A DNA stretch of 64,000 nt from Bacillota bacterium (GCA_023460795.1 JAEWPC010000035.1:186001-250000); one strand, 5' to 3'; positions 33,101 to 42,082 are shown, counted from the stretch's first letter. Numbers and translations: made by a program. Notes: generated by a model not told the origin, from the sequence alone.

Positions 33101-33626
33101 GGCCGTTTTCCTCGACCGGGACGGAACCTTGATGGTCGATCACGGTTATGTGGGGGATCCCTATCGGGTGGAGCTATTGCCGGGCGTAGTCCCCGCTTTA
33201 TTGGCTTTACAAGGCGCAGGCTACTCTTTGATCATCGTTTCCAACCAATCGGGGATAGGCAGGGGCCTTCTGACGGCAGCGGACGTTGACGCGGTCAATG
33301 AAAGGCTCCGGACGATCTTGAGCAGTCACGGAATTGGCTTGAACGGGATTTACTATTGCCCACACGGCCCGGAACAAGGCTGCGATTGCAGAAAGCCGAA
33401 GCCGGGTCTTCTTTTGGCCGCCTTGTCCGGGCATGGTCTTGATCCCGCCGAGTGCTATATGCTCGGCGATAAATGGAGCGACGTCGAAGCGGGAGCCGCG
33501 GCAGGCGTGACGCCCGTCTACATCGGTACACGCGTAGAGGAGCCGACTTGCCGGGATATCGACATGCAAACGGCGAATTCCATGCTGGATTGGACATTGC
33601 GAATGCAGCGGGAGGGATTATTGTGA
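33093..33626 (+). CDS. gmhB: D-glycero-D-manno-heptose 1,7-bisphosphate 7-phosphatase
   Basis: HAD-family phosphatase of 177 residues that removes the 7-phosphate. It has the nucleophile motif VFLDRDGTLMVDHGY, SNQSGIGRG, the zinc-loop CPHGPEQGCDCRKPKPG typical of GmhB, and CYMLGDKWSDVEAGAAAG. ATG 33093 lies inside the end of gmhA. Its stop overlaps the GTG of the next gene. Confidence 0.92.
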   Translation: MGKAVFLDRDGTLMVDHGYVGDPYRVELLPGVVPALLALQGAGYSLIIVSNQSGIGRGLLTAADVDAVNERLRTILSSHGIGLNGIYYCPHGPEQGCDCRKPKPGLLLAALSGHGLDPAECYMLGDKWSDVEAGAAAGVTPVYIGTRVEEPTCRDIDMQTANSMLDWTLRMQREGLL

Positions 33627-34648
33627 TCGAAGAACGGATATGGAAAGCCGATCCCGGCCGATATATCGTGTTCGGCGACCTTATGGTGGACGAATACGAA
33701 ACGGGTGACGTTACCCGCATCAGTCCGGAAGCGCCGGTTCCGGTCATGGATTTTAAGGGGAGAAGAAGAGTCCCGGGCGGAGCGGCGAACGTATCGATGA
33801 ACCTGAGGGGGCTCGGCAATCATGTCGACATGATCGGGGTAGTCGGCAACGACGAGTCCGGCGATTGGTTGATTGCGGAATTGGAGCGAATGGGGATCGG
33901 GACCGCAGGCATGATTAGAGATACTAACCGACCAACGACCAGAAAGGTCCGGTTCTCCACGAACCAGCAAACGATGCTGCGCGTCGATTACGAGGTATCG
34001 GAGCCGATCGGCGAAGAAGCGGCTCGGCGCATCTGCGATTACGCGGAAAAAGCGCTTAAGAACCATCATTACGACGGAGTATTGGTTTCCGATTACCGAA
34101 AGGGACTTCTATCCGGCGGAAGCGGCGGGAATGATCCCGTTCCTCCGTTATTGAACGAGCTCCGCCGGCACCCCGTCTACACCGGCGTGGATTCGAAAAA
34201 AACAGGCGAGGACCTGCGCGTATTCGCAGGCTTCGATTTCATCAAACCTAATCTGAGCGAGCTGGCAAGAGCCGTGGACTTAAAGGTGCGCGTGAACGAC
34301 GACAGCCTGGTTGATGCCGCTGGCCGATACCTTGCGTACAGCCGCGCGAAATCCGTACTCGTCACTCTTGGCGCCGACGGCATGTTCCATTATGACGGCC
34401 TATCGTCGGTTCGCGTCCCTTCGGTCAAGGCAAACGTATATGACGTGACAGGTGCCGGGGATACGGTTTTCGCCGTCGTCATGCATTTAATGAGATTCGG
34501 TCTAGGCTGGAAGCCCGTCATGCGATTAGCCAATCTCGCGGCTTCCGTCGTGATCGAAACCAGGGGGACTAAGGCGATTTCCTTACAAGAGTTATATGGG
34601 AAGGTGGATCGGATCCAACGATATGAACCAGGCTATTTTGACGATTGA
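33623..34648 (+). CDS. hldE: D-glycero-beta-D-manno-heptose 7-phosphate kinase (RfaE domain I type)
   Basis: PfkB-family kinase that adds the 1-phosphate to heptose 7-phosphate. The 341 residues cover only the kinase half of proteobacterial HldE; the nucleotidyltransferase half is the separate next gene. Features: VFGDLMVDEYETGDVTRISPEAPVPV, the substrate region RVPGGAANVSMNLRGLGN, and the C-terminal PfkB signature VYDVTGAGDTVFAVVM. GTG 33623 is chosen, with GGAGGG six bases upstream; it shares GTGA with the gmhB stop. Confidence 0.91.
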   Translation: MIEERIWKADPGRYIVFGDLMVDEYETGDVTRISPEAPVPVMDFKGRRRVPGGAANVSMNLRGLGNHVDMIGVVGNDESGDWLIAELERMGIGTAGMIRDTNRPTTRKVRFSTNQQTMLRVDYEVSEPIGEEAARRICDYAEKALKNHHYDGVLVSDYRKGLLSGGSGGNDPVPPLLNELRRHPVYTGVDSKKTGEDLRVFAGFDFIKPNLSELARAVDLKVRVNDDSLVDAAGRYLAYSRAKSVLVTLGADGMFHYDGLSSVRVPSVKANVYDVTGAGDTVFAVVMHLMRFGLGWKPVMRLANLAASVVIETRGTKAISLQELYGKVDRIQRYEPGYFDD

Positions 34649-35120
34649 TCAAGCCGCGCGCGAACTTGCCCGACTGCGGGCGAGAAGGCAGCGGATCGTC
34701 CTGACGAACGGCTGCTTCGACCTCTTGCACGTCGGTCATGTCAACAATCTGCGCCATGCCAAAGCGCAGGGGGATTTCCTGATCGTGGCCATCAACGATG
34801 ACCGCTCGGTTTCCCGCCTGAAGGGCGACCTGCGGCCGATCCTGCCGCTTGGGCAGCGAGCCGAGCTCTTGGCATCCGTTCGCTGGGTAGATCTGGTCAT
34901 CTCTTTCGGCGAGGACACGGCCGTCGAGGTGGTTCGCCGATTAAAGCCGGATATATACGCCAAAGGGGGGGATTACGATTTAGCGCGTACTCCCGAAGGG
35001 ATCGAAGTGTTGAGTTACGGGGGCGCTCTCGTCTCCTGCCCGCTCACGCCGGGATGCTCGACAACGGCTATCGTTGATCGGATCGTGAAGCTTAATCAAG
35101 GAAAGGAAGGGAAGCCATGA
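34623..35120 (+). CDS. D-glycero-beta-D-manno-heptose 1-phosphate adenylyltransferase (RfaE domain II type)
   Basis: Cytidylyltransferase-like enzyme of 165 residues that joins heptose 1-phosphate to ADP. The nucleotide site is complete: IVLTNGCFDLLHVGHVNNLRHA (HVGH motif near residue 38), INDDRSVSRLKGDLRPILP and KGGDYD, then PLTPGCSTTAIVDRI. ATG 34623 lies inside the 3' end of the kinase gene. An earlier ATG at 34596 in the same frame also lacks a good ribosome site, so the start is not certain. Confidence 0.9.
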   Translation: MNQAILTIDQAARELARLRARRQRIVLTNGCFDLLHVGHVNNLRHAKAQGDFLIVAINDDRSVSRLKGDLRPILPLGQRAELLASVRWVDLVISFGEDTAVEVVRRLKPDIYAKGGDYDLARTPEGIEVLSYGGALVSCPLTPGCSTTAIVDRIVKLNQGKEGKP

Positions 35121-36067
35121 TTATCGTAACGGGAGGTTCCGGCTTTATTGGATCGAATGTAGTTATGGAACTAAACAAGCGGGGGAGGAACGACATCCTC
35201 GTCTCCGATCGCTTAGACGCGTCGGCTAAGTGGAAGAACCTGCGCGGACTTGATATGGCCGATTACGCGGACAAAGACCGTTTATTAGACGTAATGGATG
35301 CGAAGACGGTGGAAGCCGTCATCCATCTTGGAGCCAATACCGACACGACCGAGCGCGACGCCAGGCAGATCATGGACGAAAATTTCGAATACGGCAAAAA
35401 GCTTTGGCGTTATTGCGCTAAGCATCATATCCGCTTTATTTATGCCAGCAGCGCTTCGGTATACGGGGACGGCGCGCTTGGCTATAGCGAGGCGATTCCG
35501 CCCGAGAAGCTGACCCCGTTAAACGCGTACGCCTATTCCAAACTTTTGTTCGACAGGTGGGCGGTTCGTCAGCCGGCGTCCCCGCCTCTTTGGGCAGGAC
35601 TCCGTTTTTTTAACGTGTACGGACCGGGAGAAGCGCATAAAAACCACATGGCTAGCATGGTGTTTCATGCTTTTCATCAAATCAAGAAGAACGGCGTCGT
35701 TCGATTGTTCAAGTCATACGATCCGAGTTTTCCGGACGGCGAACAGAAGAGAGACTTCGTATACGTCGGCGATGTTGCGGACATTTGTTTGTTTTTACTC
35801 GATCGGGACGCGTTCCCTTCGGGATTTTATAACGTAGGAACGGGCCATGCCCAATCGTTCAACGAACTAGTCAACGCCCTTTTTGCCAGTCTGTCGCTGA
35901 CCCCCAGTATCGAATATATCGAAATGCCCGCAGCGCTTATTCGCCAGTACCAGTACTTTACGGAAGCGGATATCGGCAGGCTGCGTCAAATCGGGTATGA
36001 ACGTCCAATCCGAACGATTCAGGACGGGGTAGCTGAATATGCCCGGTATCTGCTTCGGAACGAGTAA
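35117..36067 (+). CDS. hldD: ADP-L-glycero-D-manno-heptose 6-epimerase
   Basis: Final step of ADP-L-glycero-D-manno-heptose synthesis. The 316-residue extended short-chain dehydrogenase has the NADP motif IIVTGGSGFIGSNVVMELN, YASSASVYGDG, the catalytic YAYSKLLFDRW (Tyr-x3-Lys) and RFFNVYGPGEAHKNHMASMVFH, typical of HldD. GGAAGG precedes the ATG, which overlaps the previous stop. With gmhA, gmhB and the two split HldE parts the pathway is complete. Confidence 0.92.
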   Translation: MIIVTGGSGFIGSNVVMELNKRGRNDILVSDRLDASAKWKNLRGLDMADYADKDRLLDVMDAKTVEAVIHLGANTDTTERDARQIMDENFEYGKKLWRYCAKHHIRFIYASSASVYGDGALGYSEAIPPEKLTPLNAYAYSKLLFDRWAVRQPASPPLWAGLRFFNVYGPGEAHKNHMASMVFHAFHQIKKNGVVRLFKSYDPSFPDGEQKRDFVYVGDVADICLFLLDRDAFPSGFYNVGTGHAQSFNELVNALFASLSLTPSIEYIEMPAALIRQYQYFTEADIGRLRQIGYERPIRTIQDGVAEYARYLLRNE

Positions 36068-36176
36068 TGCCAGCCGTGTTTAGGACGCATTCGATTCCGC
36101 GTCAAGACGATGTAGATGCAGGGGACGAGCAGGGGATGCTCGGACTCGCTTTGCTGCTGTGGGTCTGAGTTCACGA

Positions 36177-36252
36177 CGATGCCGCCGTCTCCCAACGTCC
36201 CGAATTTTTGTTCGGGATGAATGAGAAACCGGCGGCATCGCTCATTTTTTTT
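36177..36252 (+). terminator. Rho-independent terminator after the heptose cluster
   Basis: CGATGCCGCC (36177) pairs with GGCGGCATCG (36231), around an inner CCCGAA/TTCGGG stem, followed by CTCATTTTTTTT. It separates hldD from the convergent dehydrogenase gene. Confidence 0.88.
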
Positions 36253-36254
36253 CA

Positions 36255-37520
36255 CTATAGAAAGTTGATATTGTCTCTGTCCGAACCTACCGGCAAGACG
36301 TGTCTCGTATCCAATAAGACGGAAGCGTGCTCCGCGATCCATTCGTACGGGACGTTGGAATGATCCGTCAGGATGACGACGCAGTCGAAAGCCTTCACAT
36401 GCTCGGCCGTTAACGGAACGAACGGAATAGCGTAGCCGCCGAGACTTACTTCTTGGATATAAGGATCGTAGAAAGACACGTCGGCGCCTACCTTCCGAAG
36501 GATCGAAATGACTTTCAAGGCGGCGGACTCTCTTAGATCGTTGACGTCCTTCTTGTAAGTCACGCCAATGACCAGCACGGTTGCTTGCTCCAGGCTCTCG
36601 GATCCTAGCGCTTCTCTTAATCTCTCAACCGTATAGTGAGGCATCTCTTCGTTCGTCTGGCGGCTTAGCTCGATAAAGGGGAGCTCGTAACCGTGCTCCC
36701 TGGCTTTCCAGAGCAAATATAAGGGATCGACCGGGATGCAGTGGCCGCCGATACCCGGACCCGGATAATAAGGCGTAAAGCCGAACGGCTTCGTGCTGGC
36801 GGCACGAATCGCTTCCCACAGACTGACGTTCAGCTCGCGGGCGACCTTGAGCATGCTGTTCATGAGCGAGATGTTGACGAATCGTTGGGAGTTCTCGAGC
36901 AGCTTCGTCATTTCTGCCGTCTTAAGCGACGAGACGACTACGGTCTCATCGAATGCCGTGTCGTATAAGCGTTTCGCGAATTCCGCGCATGCAGGAGTAA
37001 ATCCGCCGATGACTTTAGGGATGCGATGCAGCTCCCACCCGGAGCCGGGATCGATCCGTTCGGGGGAGTAAGCGAAATGAAGATCTCGGCCGACGACTTT
37101 GCCGGTCGACTCCAATATCGGTTTCACGAGCTCTTCGCACGTACCGGGATAAGTGGAGCTTTCCAGTACGATAAGCTGGCCTTGGCGCAGATGGGGGACG
37201 ATGCTATGGACGGCGCCGAGAAGGAAGGTCAAATCCGGGGAGCCGTTCTGATCGAGCGGCGTCGGAACGCATAGGACGATGACGTCGACTTGGCTGGCGG
37301 CTTCGAAGGAGCTTTCGGCATGGAATCGTCCCGTTTCGAACAATTCGCGGATATCCGCGTCGGTCATATCGGATAGATAAGAGACATGGCTGCGCAGGAG
37401 GGATATTTTATGAGCGTCGATATCGATTCCGTGAACCTGATGCCCGACCTTCGCGAACAATGCTGCAAGCGGCAAACCTACGTATCCTAGCCCGATCACG
37501 CCTAGCCTATATAAGGGCAT
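36255..37520 (-). CDS. Nucleotide-sugar dehydrogenase (UDP-N-acetyl-hexosamine 6-dehydrogenase-like, WbpA/WecC type)
   Basis: Oxidises the C6 of a UDP-sugar to the uronic acid in two NAD steps. The 421 residues show the NAD motif LGVIGLGYVGLPLAALFAKVG, VLCVPTPLDQNGSPDLTF, SSTYPGTCEEL and the catalytic cysteine in GPGIGGHCIPVDPLYL. The PxxPGPGIGGHCIPVDP form points to UDP-GlcNAc or UDP-ManNAc dehydrogenases rather than UDP-glucose dehydrogenase; the exact substrate is not certain. It stands alone, converging with the heptose cluster, and may feed the same surface glycan (inference). Confidence 0.87.
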   Translation of the reverse strand: MPLYRLGVIGLGYVGLPLAALFAKVGHQVHGIDIDAHKISLLRSHVSYLSDMTDADIRELFETGRFHAESSFEAASQVDVIVLCVPTPLDQNGSPDLTFLLGAVHSIVPHLRQGQLIVLESSTYPGTCEELVKPILESTGKVVGRDLHFAYSPERIDPGSGWELHRIPKVIGGFTPACAEFAKRLYDTAFDETVVVSSLKTAEMTKLLENSQRFVNISLMNSMLKVARELNVSLWEAIRAASTKPFGFTPYYPGPGIGGHCIPVDPLYLLWKAREHGYELPFIELSRQTNEEMPHYTVERLREALGSESLEQATVLVIGVTYKKDVNDLRESAALKVISILRKVGADVSFYDPYIQEVSLGGYAIPFVPLTAEHVKAFDCVVILTDHSNVPYEWIAEHASVLLDTRHVLPVGSDRDNINFL

Positions 37521-37623
37521 CGCTAGTAGACCTCCGTTGTCTGAAATGATATATAGAAAGTGTACGCACCGCGCCGGAATTTGTCCTAGTTGCTTTCCTT
37601 ATTTTCGGGAGGAGGTCATAAGA

Positions 37624-38892
37624 ATGAAGAAAATGCCGCTATTGCTCGTTTTCGCGCTGCTATTGGTAGGTTTGACAGCATGCTTCGGTTCGGGGTCGGG
37701 GGATACGGCGGACGAGGAGGTTACTCCGTCTGTCTCCGTGCCGGTAGAGTCATCGTCACCCGAACCTTTGGAAGCCGCACAATCCGAGACGGCGTCCCCG
37801 CCGGAAGCGAGCGAGACTCCTGCCGCTAACGCCATGCCGGACGCGATAAGCTTAGAACCCGTATTCGGAGACGCGGCATTCGAACGTCCGGTCGGCGTCG
37901 TCACGCGCAAGGATCATCCAAGAGACATCTATGTGATCGAGCAGTCCGGACGGATATTCAGTTTGAATCTGGACTCCCCGTCGGACGAGCCGAAGAAGAT
38001 TCTCGATCTATCCGATCGCGTCTACGACAAGGGGAGCGAGCAGGGGCTGCTCGGTCTCGCTTGGCACCCGGACAACCCGGGGATCGCTTACGTGAACTAC
38101 ACGACGAAGACCGAGTCCGTCATCGCACGATACCAAGCGATGGACGGAGACGCACAGCGGCTGAATCCGGCGAGCGAAGAAGTCTTGCTTACTTTCAAAC
38201 AGCCTTACGCGAACCATAACGGCGGTCAGCTGGCGTTCGGTCCAGACGGCTACTTGTACATAGGAACGGGGGACGGCGGCAGCGGAGGCGATCCGCATAA
38301 CAATAGCCAGAACCTGAACAGTCTGCTCGGTAAAATCCTGCGAATCGACGTCGATCGTACGGCGGGCGGGCTAGCTTATGGGATTCCTGCGGACAATCCG
38401 TTCGTGAACGAGGGAAGGCCCGAAATCTATGCCTACGGCTTGCGCAATCCGTGGCGGTTCAGCTTTGACGCGGAGACCGGCCGGTTATGGGCGGCGGATG
38501 TCGGACAGAACCGTTACGAAGAGATCGATCTCGTGGATAAAGGCGGCAACTACGGCTGGAGAATCCAAGAGGGCACGGCTTGCTATAATCCGGAGAGCGA
38601 TTGCAAGGTTGACGGGTTGAAGCAGCCGATCTACACGTACGGTCGAGACGAGGGCGTCTCGGTGACGGGCGGATACGTCTATCGCGGGTCTGCACGGGAG
38701 GATTTGACGGGGTGGTACGTGTTCGGAGACTACGGCTCGGGGACGATCTGGGGGCTGAGGCAGCGCGGCGACGGTTCGCCGGAAGTCGTAAAGCTGCTTG
38801 CTTCGGGAGAGAACCTGACTTCGTTCGGGAAGGATAGCGAAGGCGAGCTGTATGTATGCACGTACGAGGGACGGATTCTGCGGATTCGCTAG
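37624..38892 (+). CDS. Secreted PQQ-type sugar dehydrogenase-like lipoprotein
   Basis: A 422-residue lipoprotein: signal helix with lipobox GLTACFG, a Ser/Pro/Glu-rich linker to about residue 75, then a six-bladed beta-propeller of the soluble glucose/sorbosone dehydrogenase (GSDH) family. Family landmarks are GLLGLAWHPD, YANHNGGQLAFGPDGYLYIGTGDGG, YGLRNPWRFSFD and ADVGQNRYEEIDLV. Members oxidise sugars with PQQ, although many Gram-positive members have no proven activity. ATG 37624 follows GGAGGAGG; the frame runs back to 37537 without a ribosome site. Confidence 0.86.
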   Translation: MKKMPLLLVFALLLVGLTACFGSGSGDTADEEVTPSVSVPVESSSPEPLEAAQSETASPPEASETPAANAMPDAISLEPVFGDAAFERPVGVVTRKDHPRDIYVIEQSGRIFSLNLDSPSDEPKKILDLSDRVYDKGSEQGLLGLAWHPDNPGIAYVNYTTKTESVIARYQAMDGDAQRLNPASEEVLLTFKQPYANHNGGQLAFGPDGYLYIGTGDGGSGGDPHNNSQNLNSLLGKILRIDVDRTAGGLAYGIPADNPFVNEGRPEIYAYGLRNPWRFSFDAETGRLWAADVGQNRYEEIDLVDKGGNYGWRIQEGTACYNPESDCKVDGLKQPIYTYGRDEGVSVTGGYVYRGSAREDLTGWYVFGDYGSGTIWGLRQRGDGSPEVVKLLASGENLTSFGKDSEGELYVCTYEGRILRIR

Positions 38893-38912
38893 ACGGTTAC
38901 CCGATTTGCCTC

Positions 38913-38918
38913 TATAAT
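38913..38918 (+). promoter_or_regulatory. -10 box upstream of the zinc-ribbon gene
   Basis: A perfect TATAAT about 65 bases before the GTG start; no convincing -35 is seen 16 to 18 bases upstream. Confidence 0.35.
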
Positions 38919-38979
38919 ACTCTAGTGTTTTACTGGGCTATAACCTAAAACAACTAGATGATGATGGAGATGAACCGGC

Positions 38980-39765
38980 GTGCAATGTAACTCATGCGGA
39001 CAGATCAACCCGGAGGAAAGCAAGTTTTGCGTGAAATGCGGCGCGAATTTGCTGACAGCGGCAGCCGCTGGAGAGAGTCCAGCCTTCCCTCACCTCGGCA
39101 CGGACCAAACGGGGCAGCAAGGCGGGCCGAGCGAGCCAAACCCGCAGCTGCAACAAATCAAGCAAATGTCGAGCCAATACTGGAAGCATTTCGTGCAGGT
39201 GCTGAAGCAGCCTACGCGAATCGGCGAAATGACGAACGAAAGCCACATGGTTAACGGGATCATTACGATGGCGCTGTTCTCGTTAATGCTTCCTTTGATC
39301 GTGTATATCACTTTAAAAAGCGCCGTGAGCGGGTTCGGGTTCATACGTATCTCTTTCGGCAATTACGTACTTACGCCACTGTGCTTCCTGTTCATCGTCA
39401 CGATGATGGTTAATACGCTGATCTTCTACGCGCTGAAGTTCGGGAAGGTCGCTGCGAGCTACCGGGAAGTTATTGGTCGCTTCGGCGCGTACATGATTCC
39501 ATCGGTGGCGATCGTAGCGTTCGGCGTTCTACTCTCTTTGCTGCAAGTGAACGGAGGTTTCCTCGGCTGGGTCGTACTCGCGGGTATTTTCTCTTGGATG
39601 CTGGCCGTCTGCGCGACGATTTACAGCTACAGAAACCAGCATATGGACGGGTTGGATCCGTTCTATGGTGTCCTCGGCACTTTCGCGGGTGCCTTGCTGT
39701 TGCTCTATCTGTTCGGCGACAACCTGCTTTCCGTATTTTTCAACGGTATGGGCAATATTCTGTAA
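38980..39765 (+). CDS. Zinc-ribbon membrane protein (Yip1-like)
   Basis: A 261-residue protein with a zinc ribbon at the very N terminus (CNSCG, then CVKCG), a Gln/Pro-rich linker and about five membrane helices from residue 90 on (for example GIITMALFSLMLPLIVYITL, VAIVAFGVLLSLLQV, LLLYLFGDNLLSVFF). Such zinc-ribbon membrane proteins are common in bacilli and resemble the Yip1 domain; no function is established. GTG 38980 follows GGAGATG. Confidence 0.78.
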   Translation: MQCNSCGQINPEESKFCVKCGANLLTAAAAGESPAFPHLGTDQTGQQGGPSEPNPQLQQIKQMSSQYWKHFVQVLKQPTRIGEMTNESHMVNGIITMALFSLMLPLIVYITLKSAVSGFGFIRISFGNYVLTPLCFLFIVTMMVNTLIFYALKFGKVAASYREVIGRFGAYMIPSVAIVAFGVLLSLLQVNGGFLGWVVLAGIFSWMLAVCATIYSYRNQHMDGLDPFYGVLGTFAGALLLLYLFGDNLLSVFFNGMGNIL

Positions 39766-39805
39766 CCTGACAGCGATACGCAAGAATACGAATAAGCAGT
39801 ACAAT

Positions 39806-39841
39806 AGGGTTGTCTCTCCATGCGAGGGGCAACCCGATTTG
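39806..39841 (+). terminator. Weak hairpin before the ribokinase gene
   Basis: GGGTTG pairs with CAACCC, with partial pairing of TCTC and GAGG inside, followed by GATTTGTTT. It may partly terminate the upstream transcript. Confidence 0.45.
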
Positions 39842-39865
39842 TTTATAAAGGGGAAAATAACGTTG

Positions 39866-40777
39866 ATGAATAAGCAGCCCAAGATTGTCGTGATCGGCAG
39901 CCTGAATATGGATATCGTAGTCGAGGCGGACGCGCCTCCTCAAGCCGGGGAGACGATGTTCGGCAAGAGCGTTCGGTTCGTTCCGGGCGGTAAAGGAGCC
40001 AATCAAGCGTATGCGCTTGCGAAGCTGGGGGCGGAAGCGACGATGATCGGCGCCGTCGGCGAGGATGCTTTCGGCGAGCAAATGATCGAGGCTCTGGAGC
40101 AGGTCGGCGTGCGCATGGACGGCGTGAAGCGGGCAGCGGGAGTGCCGACAGGAGTCGCCTCCATTCTGATAGCGGACGGAGACAACCGGATTATCGTGAT
40201 TCCGGGCGCTAACGCTGCGTGCTCGCCGGAAGACGTCGATGCTGGCCGGGATGCGATCGCGGCTGCCGACATCGTGCTGCTGCAGCTGGAAATTCCGTTA
40301 GAGACGGTCATTCACGCCGCGAGGACAGCCAAGAGCATGGGGAAGACCGTCATCTTGAATCCTGCTCCGGCAAAGGTCTTGCCCGAGAAGCTGCTCCAAG
40401 ACATCGACTATATAACGCCGAACCGAATCGAGCTCGGGGTTGTCGGCGGAATGAGCGGGACAGCTGCGGACGAGGCGATGAGCGCCTTGCTGGAGCGTGG
40501 CGTGCGGAACGTCGTGACGACGCTCGGAGCGCAAGGTTGCGCCTACGCCGGCGCGGATGGCGAGCGTGGAGCGGAGGGCGGCTATCGGATGGAAGTCGTG
40601 GACACGACCGGCGCTGGCGATGCGTTCAACGCGGGATTGGCGTACGCGATCGCGAGCGGCCATCCGCTGAAGGAGGCCGCCCGCTTCGCCGGCAAAGTCG
40701 CCGCGTTATCCGTGACGAAGTTCGGCGCGCAAGGCGGTATGCCGGATCTGCAGGCGGTTCTCGCGTTCGATTCTTAA
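39866..40777 (+). CDS. rbsK: Ribokinase
   Basis: PfkB-family sugar kinase of 303 residues with ribokinase-specific features: IVVIGSLNMDIVVEAD at the start, GKSVRFVPGGKGANQAYALAKLGA, GVASILIADGDNRIIVIPGAN, NPAPAKVLP, ITPNRIELGVV and the catalytic VDTTGAGDAFNAGLAYA. ATG 39866 or TTG 39863 is the start, with AAAGGGG upstream. No ribose transporter is adjacent. Its stop overlaps the convergent hisC stop within a shared TTAA. Confidence 0.9.
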   Translation: MNKQPKIVVIGSLNMDIVVEADAPPQAGETMFGKSVRFVPGGKGANQAYALAKLGAEATMIGAVGEDAFGEQMIEALEQVGVRMDGVKRAAGVPTGVASILIADGDNRIIVIPGANAACSPEDVDAGRDAIAAADIVLLQLEIPLETVIHAARTAKSMGKTVILNPAPAKVLPEKLLQDIDYITPNRIELGVVGGMSGTAADEAMSALLERGVRNVVTTLGAQGCAYAGADGERGAEGGYRMEVVDTTGAGDAFNAGLAYAIASGHPLKEAARFAGKVAALSVTKFGAQGGMPDLQAVLAFDS

Positions 40778-41889
40778 GCTTCTCCCTGCAAGAGCACCCG
40801 GAGCGCATGAAGCAGCATTCGGTTCTCCTCGGGGGTACCGACGGAGATTCGTACGTGCTGCGGAAGGCCCCAAGCGGCTCCGTACCTGACGATAACTCCC
40901 TTCCGCATCAGGGCGGCGTAACGCTGCTCCGCTTCCTCGCCGAGCTTAACGAGGATGAAATTACTCATGCTGGGCGTATAAGCTAAGGCAAGCTCTTCGA
41001 AGCCCCGATACAGCCGCAGTCGTTCCTCCTCCACCAGCCGGCTGGACTTGCGGACGTGATCCCCGTCTTCGATCGCCGCCGCGGCAGCGGCCTGGGCAAG
41101 GGCGTTCACGTTGAACGGCTCCTTCACCTGAAGAACCGCTCGAATAATCGATGGCGAAGCGACTCCGAACCCTACCCGGATTCCGGCTAAACCATACACC
41201 TTGGAGAAAGTTTGCAGGACGAGAACGGGATAACCTGCTTGGACGAACTCGATCCCGTCCGAATAATCGTCATCGGTTACGAAGTGACTGTAGGCGGAAT
41301 CGTAGACGACAAGTACGTTCGGAGGCAACGCGTTCAACAAGTCGGTTAGGTCCGACTTGCGTAGGAACGTTCCGGTCGGGTTGTTAGGCGAGCATAGATA
41401 GACGATCTTCGTACGCTCGTTAACCGCTTCGAGTATGGCGGCAACATCGTACCGATAGTCATCCGTCAGCGCGACCGTCCGGACCGCGGCTCCCATCAAG
41501 CGGCCCCCGAACTCGTATTCGCTGAATGAAGGACTAGGGACGACAATCTCGTCTCCGGCATCGATGAACGCCTCGGATACGAGCGTAATTAATTCATCTC
41601 CGCCATTAGTGACAATGATTTGCTCGGATTCAAGTCCGTATTTTCCGGCAATCGTAGCGCGTAAATCCACCGCCTGCGCATCCGGATACCGATGGAGATC
41701 CGCTAGCAGTCGTTGGACGGCTTCCACAGCCTTAGGAGAGGGTCCGAGCGGATTCTCGTTGGAGGCAAGCTTGACGACTCGATCCAGTCCCAGCTCCCGT
41801 TGGACCTCCCATATGGGTTTGCCCGGCGAATACGGCTTCATGTGATTTAGTGCATCCCGCGCTTGAATGTCAGATTTCGTTAAAGACAT
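40774..41889 (-). CDS. hisC: Histidinol-phosphate aminotransferase
   Basis: PLP enzyme of histidine synthesis (also able to act on aromatic keto acids in bacilli). The 371 residues include KLASNENPLGPSPKAVEA, TNGGDELI, YLCSPNNPTGTFL, and the PLP lysine in LQTFSKVYGLAGIRVGFG. GAGGGTG precedes the ATG. It stands apart from any his operon, as a second hisC copy often does in these bacteria (inference). Confidence 0.91.
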   Translation of the reverse strand: MSLTKSDIQARDALNHMKPYSPGKPIWEVQRELGLDRVVKLASNENPLGPSPKAVEAVQRLLADLHRYPDAQAVDLRATIAGKYGLESEQIIVTNGGDELITLVSEAFIDAGDEIVVPSPSFSEYEFGGRLMGAAVRTVALTDDYRYDVAAILEAVNERTKIVYLCSPNNPTGTFLRKSDLTDLLNALPPNVLVVYDSAYSHFVTDDDYSDGIEFVQAGYPVLVLQTFSKVYGLAGIRVGFGVASPSIIRAVLQVKEPFNVNALAQAAAAAAIEDGDHVRKSSRLVEEERLRLYRGFEELALAYTPSMSNFILVKLGEEAEQRYAALMRKGVIVRYGAAWGLPQHVRISVGTPEENRMLLHALRVLLQGEA

Positions 41890-41916
41890 GTTGACTCACC
41901 CTCGCTCTAATTTTGG

Positions 41917-41946
41917 TATATACACTGTTAAATTTCATCATGTTAA
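41917..41946 (-). promoter_or_regulatory. Promoter of hisC
   Basis: On the minus strand TTAACA (41941-41946), an 18-base spacer and TATATA (41917-41922), about 28 bases before the start. Confidence 0.45.
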
Positions 41947-41970
41947 TACGATAATACAACAACGCGTTAA

Positions 41971-41999
41971 TTGAGTAAAGTATATAAACGCAATTTAAT
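41971..41999 (+). promoter_or_regulatory. Promoter of the Crp/Fnr-type gene
   Basis: TTGAGT at 41971, a 17-base spacer and TTTAAT at 41994. The divergent gap is A+T-rich compared with its surroundings. Confidence 0.45.
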
Positions 42000-42013
42000 G
42001 TAAGCCGTGGAAT

Positions 42014-42027
42014 AGGACATATGTCCT
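42014..42027. promoter_or_regulatory. 14-bp palindrome, candidate site for the Crp/Fnr-type regulator
   Basis: AGGACAT-ATGTCCT is a perfect dyad between the -10 box and the start of the regulator gene. Downstream position suits autorepression. It is not the TGTGA/TCACA or TTGAT/ATCAA site of classic Crp and Fnr. Confidence 0.45.
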
Positions 42028-42082
42028 TTCGTCCCGGATAATCGGCAAGTTAGAATGGAGAACAGGAAAGGCGGTACGCGCG

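Noticed and set aside
41890..42082. T-box or other riboswitch before hisC
   Set aside because: Only about 28 bases lie between promoter and start, and no T-box sequence is present.
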